DNA of 7,840 nt from DASVFB01 sp036380275 (GCA_036380275.1 DASVFB010000136.1:1-7840); one strand, 5' to 3'. Shown: positions 1 through 5,878, counted from the stretch's first letter. Notes: generated from the sequence alone by a model not told the origin. Made by a program: numbers and translations.

Positions 1-1
1 C

Positions 2-502
2 GACGGGCTCAATCTTGTAGCGGTGCACGAGTGGATCGACGAGCACGGCTCGCTCGCGGACTACCCGGCCGCGCGGCACATCTCGAACGCAGAGTTGCTC
101 GAGCTGCCGTGCGACATCCTCGTGCTCGCCGCACGCGAGGATCAGCTGACCGAGGAAAACGCCACGCGGATCGACGCGAGGCTGGTCGCCGAGGGCGCGA
201 ACGGGCCGACGTCGATCGAGGCCGACGCGATCCTCGCCGAGCGCGGCATTCCGGTGCTGCCCGACGTCCTCACGAACGCCGGCGGCGTCACCGTCTCGTA
301 CTTCGAGTGGGTGCAGGATCTCGGCCGGTTGTTCTGGGACCGCGACGAGATCCGCTCGCGTCTGGCCGAGAAGCTGTCGGACGCGTTCGACCGCGTTTGG
401 ACCCTGTCGGAGGAGCGCGGGATCTCCCTGCGGGGCGCTGCGCTCGTCGGCGGCATCCGCGAGGTCGCGGCCGCACTCGACGCGCGCGGGATCTATCCGT
501 GA
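2..502 (+). CDS. gdhA: Glu/Leu/Phe/Val dehydrogenase family protein (glutamate dehydrogenase-like), C-terminal part
   Basis: Partial gene, open at the left edge; 166 codons are visible, ending in TGA. The protein contains the family hallmarks AEGANGP, then IPVLPDVLTNAGGVTVSYFE followed directly by WVQ. These are the nucleotide-binding/C-terminal signatures of NAD(P)-dependent glutamate dehydrogenases, which interconvert glutamate and 2-oxoglutarate plus ammonium in the cytoplasm. The catalytic Lys/Asp part lies upstream and is not visible, so glutamate versus leucine/phenylalanine specificity cannot be proven. The NAGGVTVSYFEWVQ form is, however, the one seen in glutamate enzymes. The C-terminal helix (LRGAALVGGIREVAAAL) also fits the family. 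The stop overlaps the start of the CBS gene by 4 bases (GTGA), so the two are probably co-transcribed and translationally coupled. Confidence 0.9.
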   Translation, partial: DGLNLVAVHEWIDEHGSLADYPAARHISNAELLELPCDILVLAAREDQLTEENATRIDARLVAEGANGPTSIEADAILAERGIPVLPDVLTNAGGVTVSYFEWVQDLGRLFWDRDEIRSRLAEKLSDAFDRVWTLSEERGISLRGAALVGGIREVAAALDARGIYP

Positions 503-900
503 GCCGAGTCCGCGACGCGATGGTGTCCGATCCGCTGACGCTCGACGTGTCGGCGTCGGCGCAGGAGGCTGGGACTCGACTCTCAGACCCCGGCGTTCGC
601 GCCGTGCTCGTCTGCGACGAAGGCGCACTCGCGGGCGTCGTCACACGCAAGACGCTCGTGCGCGAAGTTGTCGCGACCGGCCGCGACCCGGCAGCGACAC
701 GCCTGGGCCAGATCGCAGAAGCGCCGATCTTCACGCTCGACGCCGACGCCGAGCTCGAGGCTGCGTTTCGCGAGCTCGAGGAGCGCGACCTCGAGCGCGT
801 TCCCGTGACGGAGAACGGGCGGCTCGTGGGCGTCCTCTCCCGCGCAGTCGTACAGCGTCGGCTCGCGGAGGACGAGCCTCCGATCGAAGAAGCCGTCTAG
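499..900 (+). CDS. Small protein made of two CBS domains
   Basis: 133 aa starting at GTG 499, inside the GTGA overlap with the upstream dehydrogenase stop. An earlier in-frame start would run deep into that gene and give arginine-rich nonsense. The N-terminus VRDAMVSDPLTLDVSAS is a classic CBS opening. CBS1 spans about residues 4-58 (with ALAGVVTRKTLV) and CBS2 about 68-122 (with RVPVTENGRLVGVLSRAVV). CBS pairs bind adenine nucleotides such as AMP, ATP, NAD or SAM and usually regulate a partner. There is no other domain, so this is a stand-alone sensor. Coupling to a dehydrogenase suggests, by inference, energy- or nucleotide-dependent control of it. The tail is short and acidic (EDEPPIEEAV). 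The gene converges on the Ppx/GppA gene and their stop codons overlap within CTAG. Confidence 0.88.
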   Translation: MSRVRDAMVSDPLTLDVSASAQEAGTRLSDPGVRAVLVCDEGALAGVVTRKTLVREVVATGRDPAATRLGQIAEAPIFTLDADAELEAAFRELEERDLERVPVTENGRLVGVLSRAVVQRRLAEDEPPIEEAV

Positions 901-1793
901 CAGCAGGTGTAGGCGCCCGGCGGCGCGTCGCCCTCGACTGGCTCGGGCAGCTCCGCCGCTGCGAGCGCGACGCCGTGGAGCAGGTCGCGCTCGCTCACCT
1001 CGATCGCGTCGAGGTCGTATCGGCGCAGCACCTCGCGGACGATCGTCGCGCCGGCGACGATGACGTGCGCGCGATCCGGATCGAAGGCAGGCAACCGCCG
1101 CCGCTCGTCGAGCGGCATCTCGGCGAGTCTGGCCAGCAGGTCCTCCACCGCTTCCCGCCTCAGGACGTGTCCGTGGACCTGGTCCCGGTCGTACTCCGCG
1201 AGACGCAGGTCCAGCGCGGCGAGTGACGTGTTGGTCGCAGCGACGCCGATCGCTCGAGTCGGCCGCAGGTCGGGCAAGAGCGGCCGCACCAACTCCGCGA
1301 TCGCGTCGACGTCCTCGCCGAATTGCTCGGTCATGCGCACCGAGCCGACGTCGAGACTGATCGCGAAGTCGCGCATGATCAGCTCGGTCGAGCCGCCGCC
1401 GATGTCGAGCACGAGCGTGTCCTGTGCGATGTCGCCCACGCCGCGCAGCGTGACCGCCGCTTCCTCTTCGCCGCTCAGAAGCTTCGTCGTGAAGCCGTAG
1501 CTCCACTCGACCTCGCCGAGGAACGCCTCGCCGTTGTCGGCATCGCGGACGGCGCTCGTAGCGACCGCGAGCACGCGCTCCGCGCCGAGCGACTCGAGCT
1601 CGCGCCGGTAGTCGGTCAGTGCGTTGCGCACGCGCGCGATCGGCAGAGGAAGCAGCTTGCGCCGCGCATCGACTCCCTCTCCGAGCCGTGTGATCCGCGC
1701 ACGAACGGCGATCTCTTCAACCCGCCCGTCGTCGACGTCGGCGACGAGCAGCCGCGTGGTATTCGTGCCGAGGTCGACCGCGGCGACCCTCAC
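897..1793 (-). CDS. Ppx/GppA-family phosphatase (exopolyphosphatase / pppGpp phosphohydrolase)
   Basis: 298 aa with the sugar-kinase/HSP70/actin fold of the family. The phosphate-1 loop is DLGTNTTRLL (residues 7-16). ATSAVRDA lies at 78-85 and SGEEEA at 107-112, where the family's catalytic glutamate lies. The phosphate-2 loop is DIGGGSTE (130-137). The C-terminal part has VIVAGATIVREVL and EVSERDLLHG (265-274). The enzyme should release phosphate from polyphosphate chains or pppGpp. The length matches the short actinobacterial Ppx type, which lacks the C-terminal HD domain of E. coli Ppx/GppA. The GTG start at 1793 overlaps the TGA of the upstream membrane-protein gene (GTGA), so translation is probably coupled. 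The usual Gly-rich G-x-x-G-T segment reads G183-V-A-A-T187 here. Substrate preference cannot be read from the sequence. Confidence 0.9.
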   Translation of the reverse strand: MRVAAVDLGTNTTRLLVADVDDGRVEEIAVRARITRLGEGVDARRKLLPLPIARVRNALTDYRRELESLGAERVLAVATSAVRDADNGEAFLGEVEWSYGFTTKLLSGEEEAAVTLRGVGDIAQDTLVLDIGGGSTELIMRDFAISLDVGSVRMTEQFGEDVDAIAELVRPLLPDLRPTRAIGVAATNTSLAALDLRLAEYDRDQVHGHVLRREAVEDLLARLAEMPLDERRRLPAFDPDRAHVIVAGATIVREVLRRYDLDAIEVSERDLLHGVALAAAELPEPVEGDAPPGAYTCC

Positions 1794-2113
1794 TTGCGCG
1801 GGTAGACCGCGGCGAGGCGGCCGAACGCGTCGCGTGCGTCGGCGAGAGCTGCGGCCAACACGGCGGCGCGAGCGAGCGAGCGACGCAGGCGTTCGATGCT
1901 CGCCTCGAGCCTGGGCGCATCCGACCCGAAAGCCTCCGAGTTAGCCGCGAGCCGCTCGAGCGGGCCGTTCAGCTCTTCGGCCACTGGCTCGAGCGCGGAA
2001 TTGAAATGTTTGAGAGCCCGCCAGAGACTGAGGAGCCGGAGGAACACATACGTCGCGCCGGCCGTTAGAGAAACAAGCACGACGATCAGCGCGATCCAGA
2101 CGGGGGGCGGCAT
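1790..2113 (-). CDS. Small membrane-anchored hypothetical protein with a helical tail
   Basis: 107 aa from ATG 2113. One N-terminal transmembrane helix (about residues 5-27, IALIVVLVSLTAGATYVFL) is followed by a long, alanine-, leucine- and arginine-rich amphipathic stretch (about 28-100). Its heptad-like spacing suggests a coiled coil. The architecture resembles DUF948-like and similar bitopic cell-envelope proteins, but I cannot assign a family. It is the first gene of a two-gene operon, with its TGA inside the GTG start of the Ppx/GppA gene; a role in tethering or regulating that phosphatase at the membrane is conjecture. The start is 39 bp from the ATG of the divergent PAP2 gene. There is no Shine-Dalgarno, and a TAGCAT hexamer ends 9 nt before the ATG. 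Confidence 0.75.
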   Translation of the reverse strand: MPPPVWIALIVVLVSLTAGATYVFLRLLSLWRALKHFNSALEPVAEELNGPLERLAANSEAFGSDAPRLEASIERLRRSLARAAVLAAALADARDAFGRLAAVYPRK

Positions 2114-2116
2114 TTG

Positions 2117-2145
2117 TTGGCGATGCTAGCAACGCGTTTTAGAAT
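2117..2145 (+). promoter_or_regulatory. Sigma70-type promoter for a leaderless PAP2 transcript
   Basis: A TTGGCG -35 box (2117-2122) is separated by exactly 17 bp from a TAGAAT -10 box (2140-2145). The -10 ends 7 nt before ATG 2153, so transcription would start at or within a base of the start codon. The stretch lies in the short divergent gap and runs into no other gene on this strand. Evidence is sequence only. Confidence 0.65.
2123..2128 (-). promoter_or_regulatory. Candidate -10 element for the membrane protein-Ppx operon
   Basis: Read on the minus strand this is TAGCAT, ending 9 nt before ATG 2113, which predicts a 5' leader of only a few bases. I see no good -35 box at 16-18 bp. It lies between the -35 and -10 boxes of the opposing PAP2 promoter, so polymerases at the two promoters would compete. 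Confidence 0.4.
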
Positions 2146-2152
2146 CGAACGC

Positions 2153-2905
2153 ATGTGGCGTGCGTGGTCTTGGCTGCGCCGCAGAGACGGCCTGCGCCAG
2201 ATCTTGATCGTCGTCGGGGGATTCGAGGTCTACGAGGGGCTGCGCCACTTGATGAAACCGAACTGGCCGGTGGCGTTCGACAACGCGGCGCGCATCGAAG
2301 ACCTCGAACGCTGGGGACACTTTGCGTGGGAGCAATCCCTGCAACGCGTGTTCCTCGGAGTGCCGGACCTCGTGCAGGCGATGAACATCTTCTATTTCGT
2401 CGGGCACTTCGTGTTCACGGGCATCTTCTTCACGTGGCTGTACTTCCGGTCTCGGGACGGCTTCCGCAGCCTTCGGAACGCCTTCTTGATCGCCACGGCG
2501 ATCTCACTCTTCATCCACTGGCAGTTCCCGACGGCGCCGCCGCGGCTCGCCGGCGTCGGACTGACGGACACGCTGCGTTCCTTCTCAGGAATCGACATCG
2601 GCTCGCCGCATTCGTCGCCGTTCTCGAACCCGGTGGCAGCTGTCCCGAGCCTGCACGCGGGCTTTGCGCTGGGCGTCGCCTACGGCGTCGTGAAGTACGC
2701 GCGCCCGGCGTGGATGAAGGTGCTTGGCGTCGTATACCCGCTTCTCGTCGTGCTGACGATCGTCGTCACAGGCAACCATTTCATCGTCGATGCGATCGCC
2801 GGAATGCTCGTGATGGTCATTGGGTTGATGGCCTCGGCACGGCTTCAGGGTCGAAAAGATCGAGCTATACTGAGGCCTGCGACGCGGGGTGGAGCAGTCA
2901 GGTAG
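2153..2905 (+). CDS. PAP2-superfamily membrane protein (PAP2_3 / inositolphosphotransferase-like)
   Basis: 250 aa from ATG 2153. This start is preferred over TTG 2114 or ATG 2123 because those lie in or upstream of the promoter whose -10 box ends 7 nt before 2153. About five or six hydrophobic helices are seen (roughly 15-28, 78-98, 108-125, 165-182, 186-207, 210-228). FPTAPPRL (125-132) is typical of the PAP2_3/Aur1-like subgroup. PSLHAGFAL (165-173) holds catalytic His168, and VTGNHFIVDAIAG (205-217) holds His209 and Asp213. Such enzymes hydrolyse or transfer lipid-linked phosphate at the membrane; a phosphatidic-acid-type phosphatase or an inositol-phosphate transferase is possible. The last residues are odd: the TAG stop lies inside the D-loop of the following tRNA gene, so the tail after about residue 237 is encoded by the tRNA promoter and the tRNA 5' part. 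Confidence 0.88.
   Translation: MWRAWSWLRRRDGLRQILIVVGGFEVYEGLRHLMKPNWPVAFDNAARIEDLERWGHFAWEQSLQRVFLGVPDLVQAMNIFYFVGHFVFTGIFFTWLYFRSRDGFRSLRNAFLIATAISLFIHWQFPTAPPRLAGVGLTDTLRSFSGIDIGSPHSSPFSNPVAAVPSLHAGFALGVAYGVVKYARPAWMKVLGVVYPLLVVLTIVVTGNHFIVDAIAGMLVMVIGLMASARLQGRKDRAILRPATRGGAVR
2844..2871 (+). promoter_or_regulatory. Promoter of the initiator tRNA gene
   Basis: A strong -10 box, TATACT (2866-2871), lies 11 nt upstream of the mature tRNA 5' end, giving a 5' leader of about 4-6 nt. A weak -35-like TTCAGG lies at 2844-2849, 16 bp upstream. The whole element lies within the last codons of the PAP2 gene. Confidence 0.6.
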
Positions 2906-2956
2906 CTCGCCGGGCTCATAACCCGGAGGTCGCAGGTTCAAATCCTGCCCCCGCTA
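2883..2956 (+). tRNA. Initiator tRNA-fMet (anticodon CAU)
   Basis: 74 nt that fold completely. Acceptor CGCGGGG (2883-2889) pairs with CCCCGC (2949-2954), leaving the first pair C1 opposite U72 (2955) unpaired. The D-stem is GAGC/GCTC (2892-2895, 2905-2908), the anticodon stem CCGGG/CCCGG (2910-2914, 2922-2926) with loop CTCATAA, and the T-stem GCAGG/CCTGC with TTCAAAT. The anticodon CAT is at 2917-2919. The initiator hallmarks are all present: no Watson-Crick pair at 1:72, three G:C pairs at the base of the anticodon stem, and A11:U24 in the D-stem. The discriminator is A2956; CCA is not encoded. The gene overlaps the end of the PAP2 reading frame by 23 bp. Confidence 0.97.
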
Positions 2957-2960
2957 TGCA

Positions 2961-2985
2961 AAGGGCCCGCGTCTTGCGGGCCCTT
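2961..2985. terminator. Hairpin terminator after tRNA-fMet, probably bidirectional
   Basis: A perfect 10-bp stem (2961-2970 with 2976-2985, AAGGGCCCGC/GCGGGCCCTT) with a 5-nt loop GTCTT starts 5 nt after the tRNA. On the plus strand it is followed by CCTTTGC, a weak U-tract. The flanks TGCAAA (2957-2962) and TTTGCA (2988-2993) can also pair in an alternative extension. On the minus strand the stem ends in CTTTGCA, so it could also stop the convergent FAD gene, whose stop codon is about 47 bp away. Confidence 0.8.
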
Positions 2986-3031
2986 CCTTTGCAGGCTCAT
3001 CGCCCCGTGGAGATCGTGCTGTGCGTTGTCT

Positions 3032-4438
3032 TCAGCGGGCCTGCGTCGCCACAGTCGCCGTGCGCTCGAGGTTGTTAAGCGCGTCCCGCATGTGTTCCCT
3101 CATGAACTCGAGCGAGTCGGCGACGCCCGCGTCGTCGATGTGGTCGAGCGCAGCGCGGCCCGGGTTCAACCTCGACGCGGCGTTCCAGGGCGTGACCGTC
3201 TCTTGGCGGGCTCGCGCGGCCTGGCCCTGCATTGCGGTGTAGGCGAGCCGGGGGAGGTCGTCCACGTCGCCGGAGAAGACGACGGGTGGGCAGAGCCCGT
3301 TCTTCTCCTCGTCGTCGAGGCCGGTCGACTCGACGACCGCGATCGTGGCGGCGCACCATGGTATGAAGCCGACGGTCAGGTACTGGATCGTGATGCGGCC
3401 CGGCTCGAACACCGGTCGCGGAGCCGAGGCCGGAACGCCTGCGGCGGTGCAGTCGACGTAGACCTCGCGCGGGCCGCCGGAGACGTCGCCCGCATCCGTG
3501 GCTACCGTCGTCCGGCCGATGCTCCGAACTCGTCTCGCCCGCACGACGTGCTCGATCGCGCTGAGCGCACCGACCTCACGCCGGCTGACGGTGGCGCCGC
3601 GAAACACGAGCGGCTCGGTCGAGGGGTCGATCCGCATGAACATTCCGGCGTCCTCGAGTCGCCGCGCGAAGTCGCGTCCGTCCTCGGCAGCCGCCGCCGT
3701 CTCGACCCAGCGCGCCTGGAGCCGCATGTATCCGCCGACCAGGTCGAGCGGCTGCGTGAAGGTGCGGTCGAACTGCCACGGATCGCGGCCTCGAATCCAG
3801 CGGATGCGGTCGGGCTCGACGCCCGCCTCGAGCAGCCAGACGCAAGTGTCGATCGCCGTCTTTCCCGCTCCGATAACGGTGAAGCGGTCGACAGGCTCGC
3901 CGAGGTCGACGAGATCGTTGGGAGGGATGAGCGTGACGCCGGGCTCGACCGTGAAGCCAGGGACGTGACGCGACGGGATCTCGGACTGGACGTACGTGGC
4001 GTCGACGATCTTGCGCCGCGGCTTCACGAGCGTTTCGGAGCCGTCGAGAAGCGAGACGACGAGATGGCTGTCACCGTTCCCGCCGCGATGGTCGCTCATG
4101 CCGAAGAACTGCACCCTGCCGGTCGGAAGCAGGTGCTCGTCCAGCACGCGCGCGTAGTAGTCGCAGATCTCGGAAGCGCTCGCACGCTCGTAGAAGCCGG
4201 CGTTCGGCCCGTGCGCGTCGATGCGGTCGTGCCCGAGCGGGCGCGACTCGACGCCGTAGTACGCGGACGGCTGGTGGAGGCGCACGAACGGATAGGCATC
4301 CAGCCAGTGGCCGCCCGGGCGGTGACGCCGGTCGACGAGCACGACCTCGGCGTCCGTGTTCGCGACCAGCGTGTCCGCGAATGCCATCCCCGAAGCACCC
4401 GCTCCGACGACGAGGTAATCGGTTCCGATTTCCCGCAC
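3032..4438 (-). CDS. FAD/NAD(P)-binding oxidoreductase, flavin-monooxygenase superfamily
   Basis: 468 aa from GTG 4438; a stop lies upstream in frame with no other usable start between. The N-terminal Rossmann FAD motif is VVGAGASGMAFAD (residues 10-22, GxGxxG at 12-17), followed by VLVDRRHRPGGHW (33-45), the FMO/BVMO-like segment that often reads GGxW. A second dinucleotide motif, VIGAGKTAIDTC (188-199), should bind NAD(P)H. Between them, at the place of the FMO fingerprint FxGxxxHxxx(W/F/Y), the protein reads YVQSEIPSRHVPGF (149-162), which keeps the His but not the Gly. No signal peptide or transmembrane helix is seen, so it is a cytoplasmic flavoprotein. The substrate is unknown; a monooxygenase or an NAD(P)H-dependent oxidoreductase are both possible. 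It is monocistronic, convergent with tRNA-fMet and divergent from the serine hydrolase gene. Confidence 0.82.
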   Translation of the reverse strand: MREIGTDYLVVGAGASGMAFADTLVANTDAEVVLVDRRHRPGGHWLDAYPFVRLHQPSAYYGVESRPLGHDRIDAHGPNAGFYERASASEICDYYARVLDEHLLPTGRVQFFGMSDHRGGNGDSHLVVSLLDGSETLVKPRRKIVDATYVQSEIPSRHVPGFTVEPGVTLIPPNDLVDLGEPVDRFTVIGAGKTAIDTCVWLLEAGVEPDRIRWIRGRDPWQFDRTFTQPLDLVGGYMRLQARWVETAAAAEDGRDFARRLEDAGMFMRIDPSTEPLVFRGATVSRREVGALSAIEHVVRARRVRSIGRTTVATDAGDVSGGPREVYVDCTAAGVPASAPRPVFEPGRITIQYLTVGFIPWCAATIAVVESTGLDDEEKNGLCPPVVFSGDVDDLPRLAYTAMQGQAARARQETVTPWNAASRLNPGRAALDHIDDAGVADSLEFMREHMRDALNNLERTATVATQAR

Positions 4439-4446
4439 GACTACGA

Positions 4447-4452
4447 AGGCTA
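4447..4452 (-). promoter_or_regulatory. Candidate -10 element for the FAD oxidoreductase gene
   Basis: On the minus strand this reads TAGCCT and ends 8 nt before GTG 4438, with no Shine-Dalgarno in between. The -35 region is poor. An alternative -10, TATATG (minus strand, 4497-4492), would give a leader of about 45 nt containing the GC-rich palindrome at 4461-4470. I cannot decide between them. Confidence 0.35.
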
Positions 4453-4518
4453 CGGCGCTCGCGCCGGCGCTGCGAGGTCAGGGATTTCGTCCATATACCG
4501 CCCCGGCTACTGAGCAAC

Positions 4519-4541
4519 GCCCGCTCCGCGGGCCTTTTTTC
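4519..4541 (+). terminator. Rho-independent terminator with no obvious gene upstream on this strand
   Basis: GCCCGC (4519-4524), loop TCC, GCGGGC (4528-4533), then C and six T residues (4535-4540) make a textbook plus-strand intrinsic terminator. It works only in the plus direction, since on the minus strand no T-run follows the stem. No plus-strand gene lies between the tRNA terminator and this point. It sits about 24 bp upstream of the candidate -10 box of the serine hydrolase gene, so it may insulate that gene from read-through or end antisense transcription across the FAD gene. Confidence 0.75.
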
Positions 4542-4564
4542 TGTGGACGGACCCCGCGCCCGCA

Positions 4565-4570
4565 TAGGGT
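4565..4570 (+). promoter_or_regulatory. Candidate -10 element for the serine hydrolase gene
   Basis: TAGGGT ends 6 nt before ATG 4577, a spacing that predicts a leaderless transcript. No clear -35 is seen; the best match, TGGACG at 4544-4549, has a short 15-bp spacer. The preceding intrinsic terminator means transcription should begin here. Confidence 0.45.
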
Positions 4571-4576
4571 CGAGCA

Positions 4577-5854
4577 ATGGGCCAGCTTGATCTGACCGGC
4601 CTCCTCCGCGAGCACGCCTTCAGACACTCAGTGCCGGGTGCAGCGATCGGGATCGTGCGCGACGGGGAAATCGTCACGGCGCAGACCGGTGTCGCCGACG
4701 CGATCACGGGCGAGCCGGTGACGTCCGAGACGCGCTTCGCCGTCGGTTCGCTGTGCAAGTCGATGGTCGCGACGGCTGTCGCACGTCTCGCCGCTGACGG
4801 GCGTCTCTCGCTCGACGATCGCGTCGCAGCGCTGGTTCCCGAATTGCGCGGTTCCGATTGGGCGGTGCGGGCCAGCGTGCGCGACTTGCTCGCCAATCGT
4901 TCTCGACTTCCTCTGCATGCGGAATTCGAGTTCTCGGCTTTTCCGGGCGATGACGCCGACGCGCTTACGCGGTTCGTCGAACAGCTCTCAACGGCTGATC
5001 CGTCACCTCCGATCTGGTCGTACTCGAACGCCGGGTGGTGCGCTCTCGGCCGCGCGCTGGAGGTGGTGACAGGCCTCACTTGGGAGGGGGCGATGCGCGC
5101 TGTGCTCTTCGACCCTCTCGAGATGAACGAGACCACGTTCGTGAACGAGGCGGTCGACGCGCCTCGAGCTTCGGGCCATGAGATCACCGTAGGCGGTGTC
5201 GTCCGTGCTGATCCGTGGACGCCGCGTGCGCTCGCGCCGGCGGGCTCAACGATCCTCTCGACGGTGACGGACGTGTTGCGCTTCGCGCGTGCGCACCTCG
5301 ACGACCCGTCCCTTGCCGCGTTGCGTGCCACCCACGAGGAGATCCGGATTCACGCTTGGCTCGATGCATGGTGCCTCGGCTGGGCTCGATTCGATTGGGG
5401 TGGCGGTCGCGTCTGGGGATGGGATGGCCTAATCAGTGGGCAGCGTGCCGTTCTGCGGCTTGTGCCGGACAGGGGCGGCGCGGCCGTCTTGCTCACCAAC
5501 TGCGGCACCGGGCGCGCCCTGTACCGGTTGATCTTCCCCCGCGTCATGGAGGCATGGTTCGATGTTCACGTTCCACTGCTTGTGCTCGAGCCGTCAGAGG
5601 GTGCGGCGGGCGACCTCTCACGGTTCGCGGGGGTCTACGCATGGCCCGACCGGCGCTGGGACGTGACCGCCGCCGATGCGTGCCTCGTCCTCCGCTGCGA
5701 AGGTCGCTCGGTAGAGGGTCTCCCGCTCGATGAACGGACGTTCCTCATCGATCGCGGCGACCCCGATACACCCACCGTGACCTTTGGTGGCTTCGACGAC
5801 CACGGCCGCCCCGGAGTTCTCTACGAGATGCTTTGGGGGCTGCCGCGTGCGTAA
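4577..5854 (+). CDS. Beta-lactamase-fold serine hydrolase (class C / EstB-like), with C-terminal beta domain
   Basis: 425 aa from ATG 4577. The N-terminal beta-lactamase domain (about 1-330) has the SxxK motif S58-L-C-K61 (in FAVGSLCKSM) and YxN at Y149-S-N151 (in WSYSNAGW). The third motif is W282-D-G284 in the context GWDGLISGQRAVLRLVPD, where most relatives have HxG; esterase EstB also uses a Trp there (WGG). Residues about 345-425 (LSRFAGVYAWPDRRW onward) resemble the lipocalin-like domain often found after this fold. The family includes esterases, D-aminopeptidases, DD-peptidases and beta-lactamases. There is no signal peptide or lipobox (MGQLDLTGLLREHAF...), so it probably acts in the cytoplasm as an esterase or peptidase rather than on the cell wall. 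The gene lies 70 bp upstream of the S10 peptidase gene, which probably has its own promoter. Confidence 0.87.
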   Translation: MGQLDLTGLLREHAFRHSVPGAAIGIVRDGEIVTAQTGVADAITGEPVTSETRFAVGSLCKSMVATAVARLAADGRLSLDDRVAALVPELRGSDWAVRASVRDLLANRSRLPLHAEFEFSAFPGDDADALTRFVEQLSTADPSPPIWSYSNAGWCALGRALEVVTGLTWEGAMRAVLFDPLEMNETTFVNEAVDAPRASGHEITVGGVVRADPWTPRALAPAGSTILSTVTDVLRFARAHLDDPSLAALRATHEEIRIHAWLDAWCLGWARFDWGGGRVWGWDGLISGQRAVLRLVPDRGGAAVLLTNCGTGRALYRLIFPRVMEAWFDVHVPLLVLEPSEGAAGDLSRFAGVYAWPDRRWDVTAADACLVLRCEGRSVEGLPLDERTFLIDRGDPDTPTVTFGGFDDHGRPGVLYEMLWGLPRA

Positions 5855-5878
5855 AGCGCTGTGAGCGGGGGCTTGCGG

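Noticed and set aside
751..780. Two copies of GAGCTCGAG in the CBS gene
   Set aside because: They encode repeated Glu-Leu-Glu residues in helices with preferred codons; not a separate repeat element.
583..1506. A 307-codon minus-strand frame overlapping the CBS and Ppx genes
   Set aside because: Arg/Ala/Gly-rich translation without motifs; it is out of frame with the clear Ppx/GppA protein on the same strand.
2883..2993. tRNA-fMet as an integration (att) site
   Set aside because: The tRNA 3' end is followed at once by its terminator and a housekeeping-type gene. There is no integrase and no repeated tRNA 3' end in the window.
3026..4513. A 495-codon open frame on the plus strand opposite the FAD oxidoreductase gene, ending 5 bp before an intrinsic terminator
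   Set aside because: Long antisense frames are expected opposite high-GC genes. Its translation is Arg/Asp/Val-rich with no recognisable domain, while the minus-strand protein has clear FAD and NAD(P) motifs. The nearby terminator is noted separately as possible evidence of antisense RNA only.
4507..5331. A 274-codon minus-strand frame opposite the serine hydrolase gene
   Set aside because: Ser/Arg/Ala-rich translation with no motifs, typical of a GC-rich shadow; the plus-strand protein has intact catalytic motifs.
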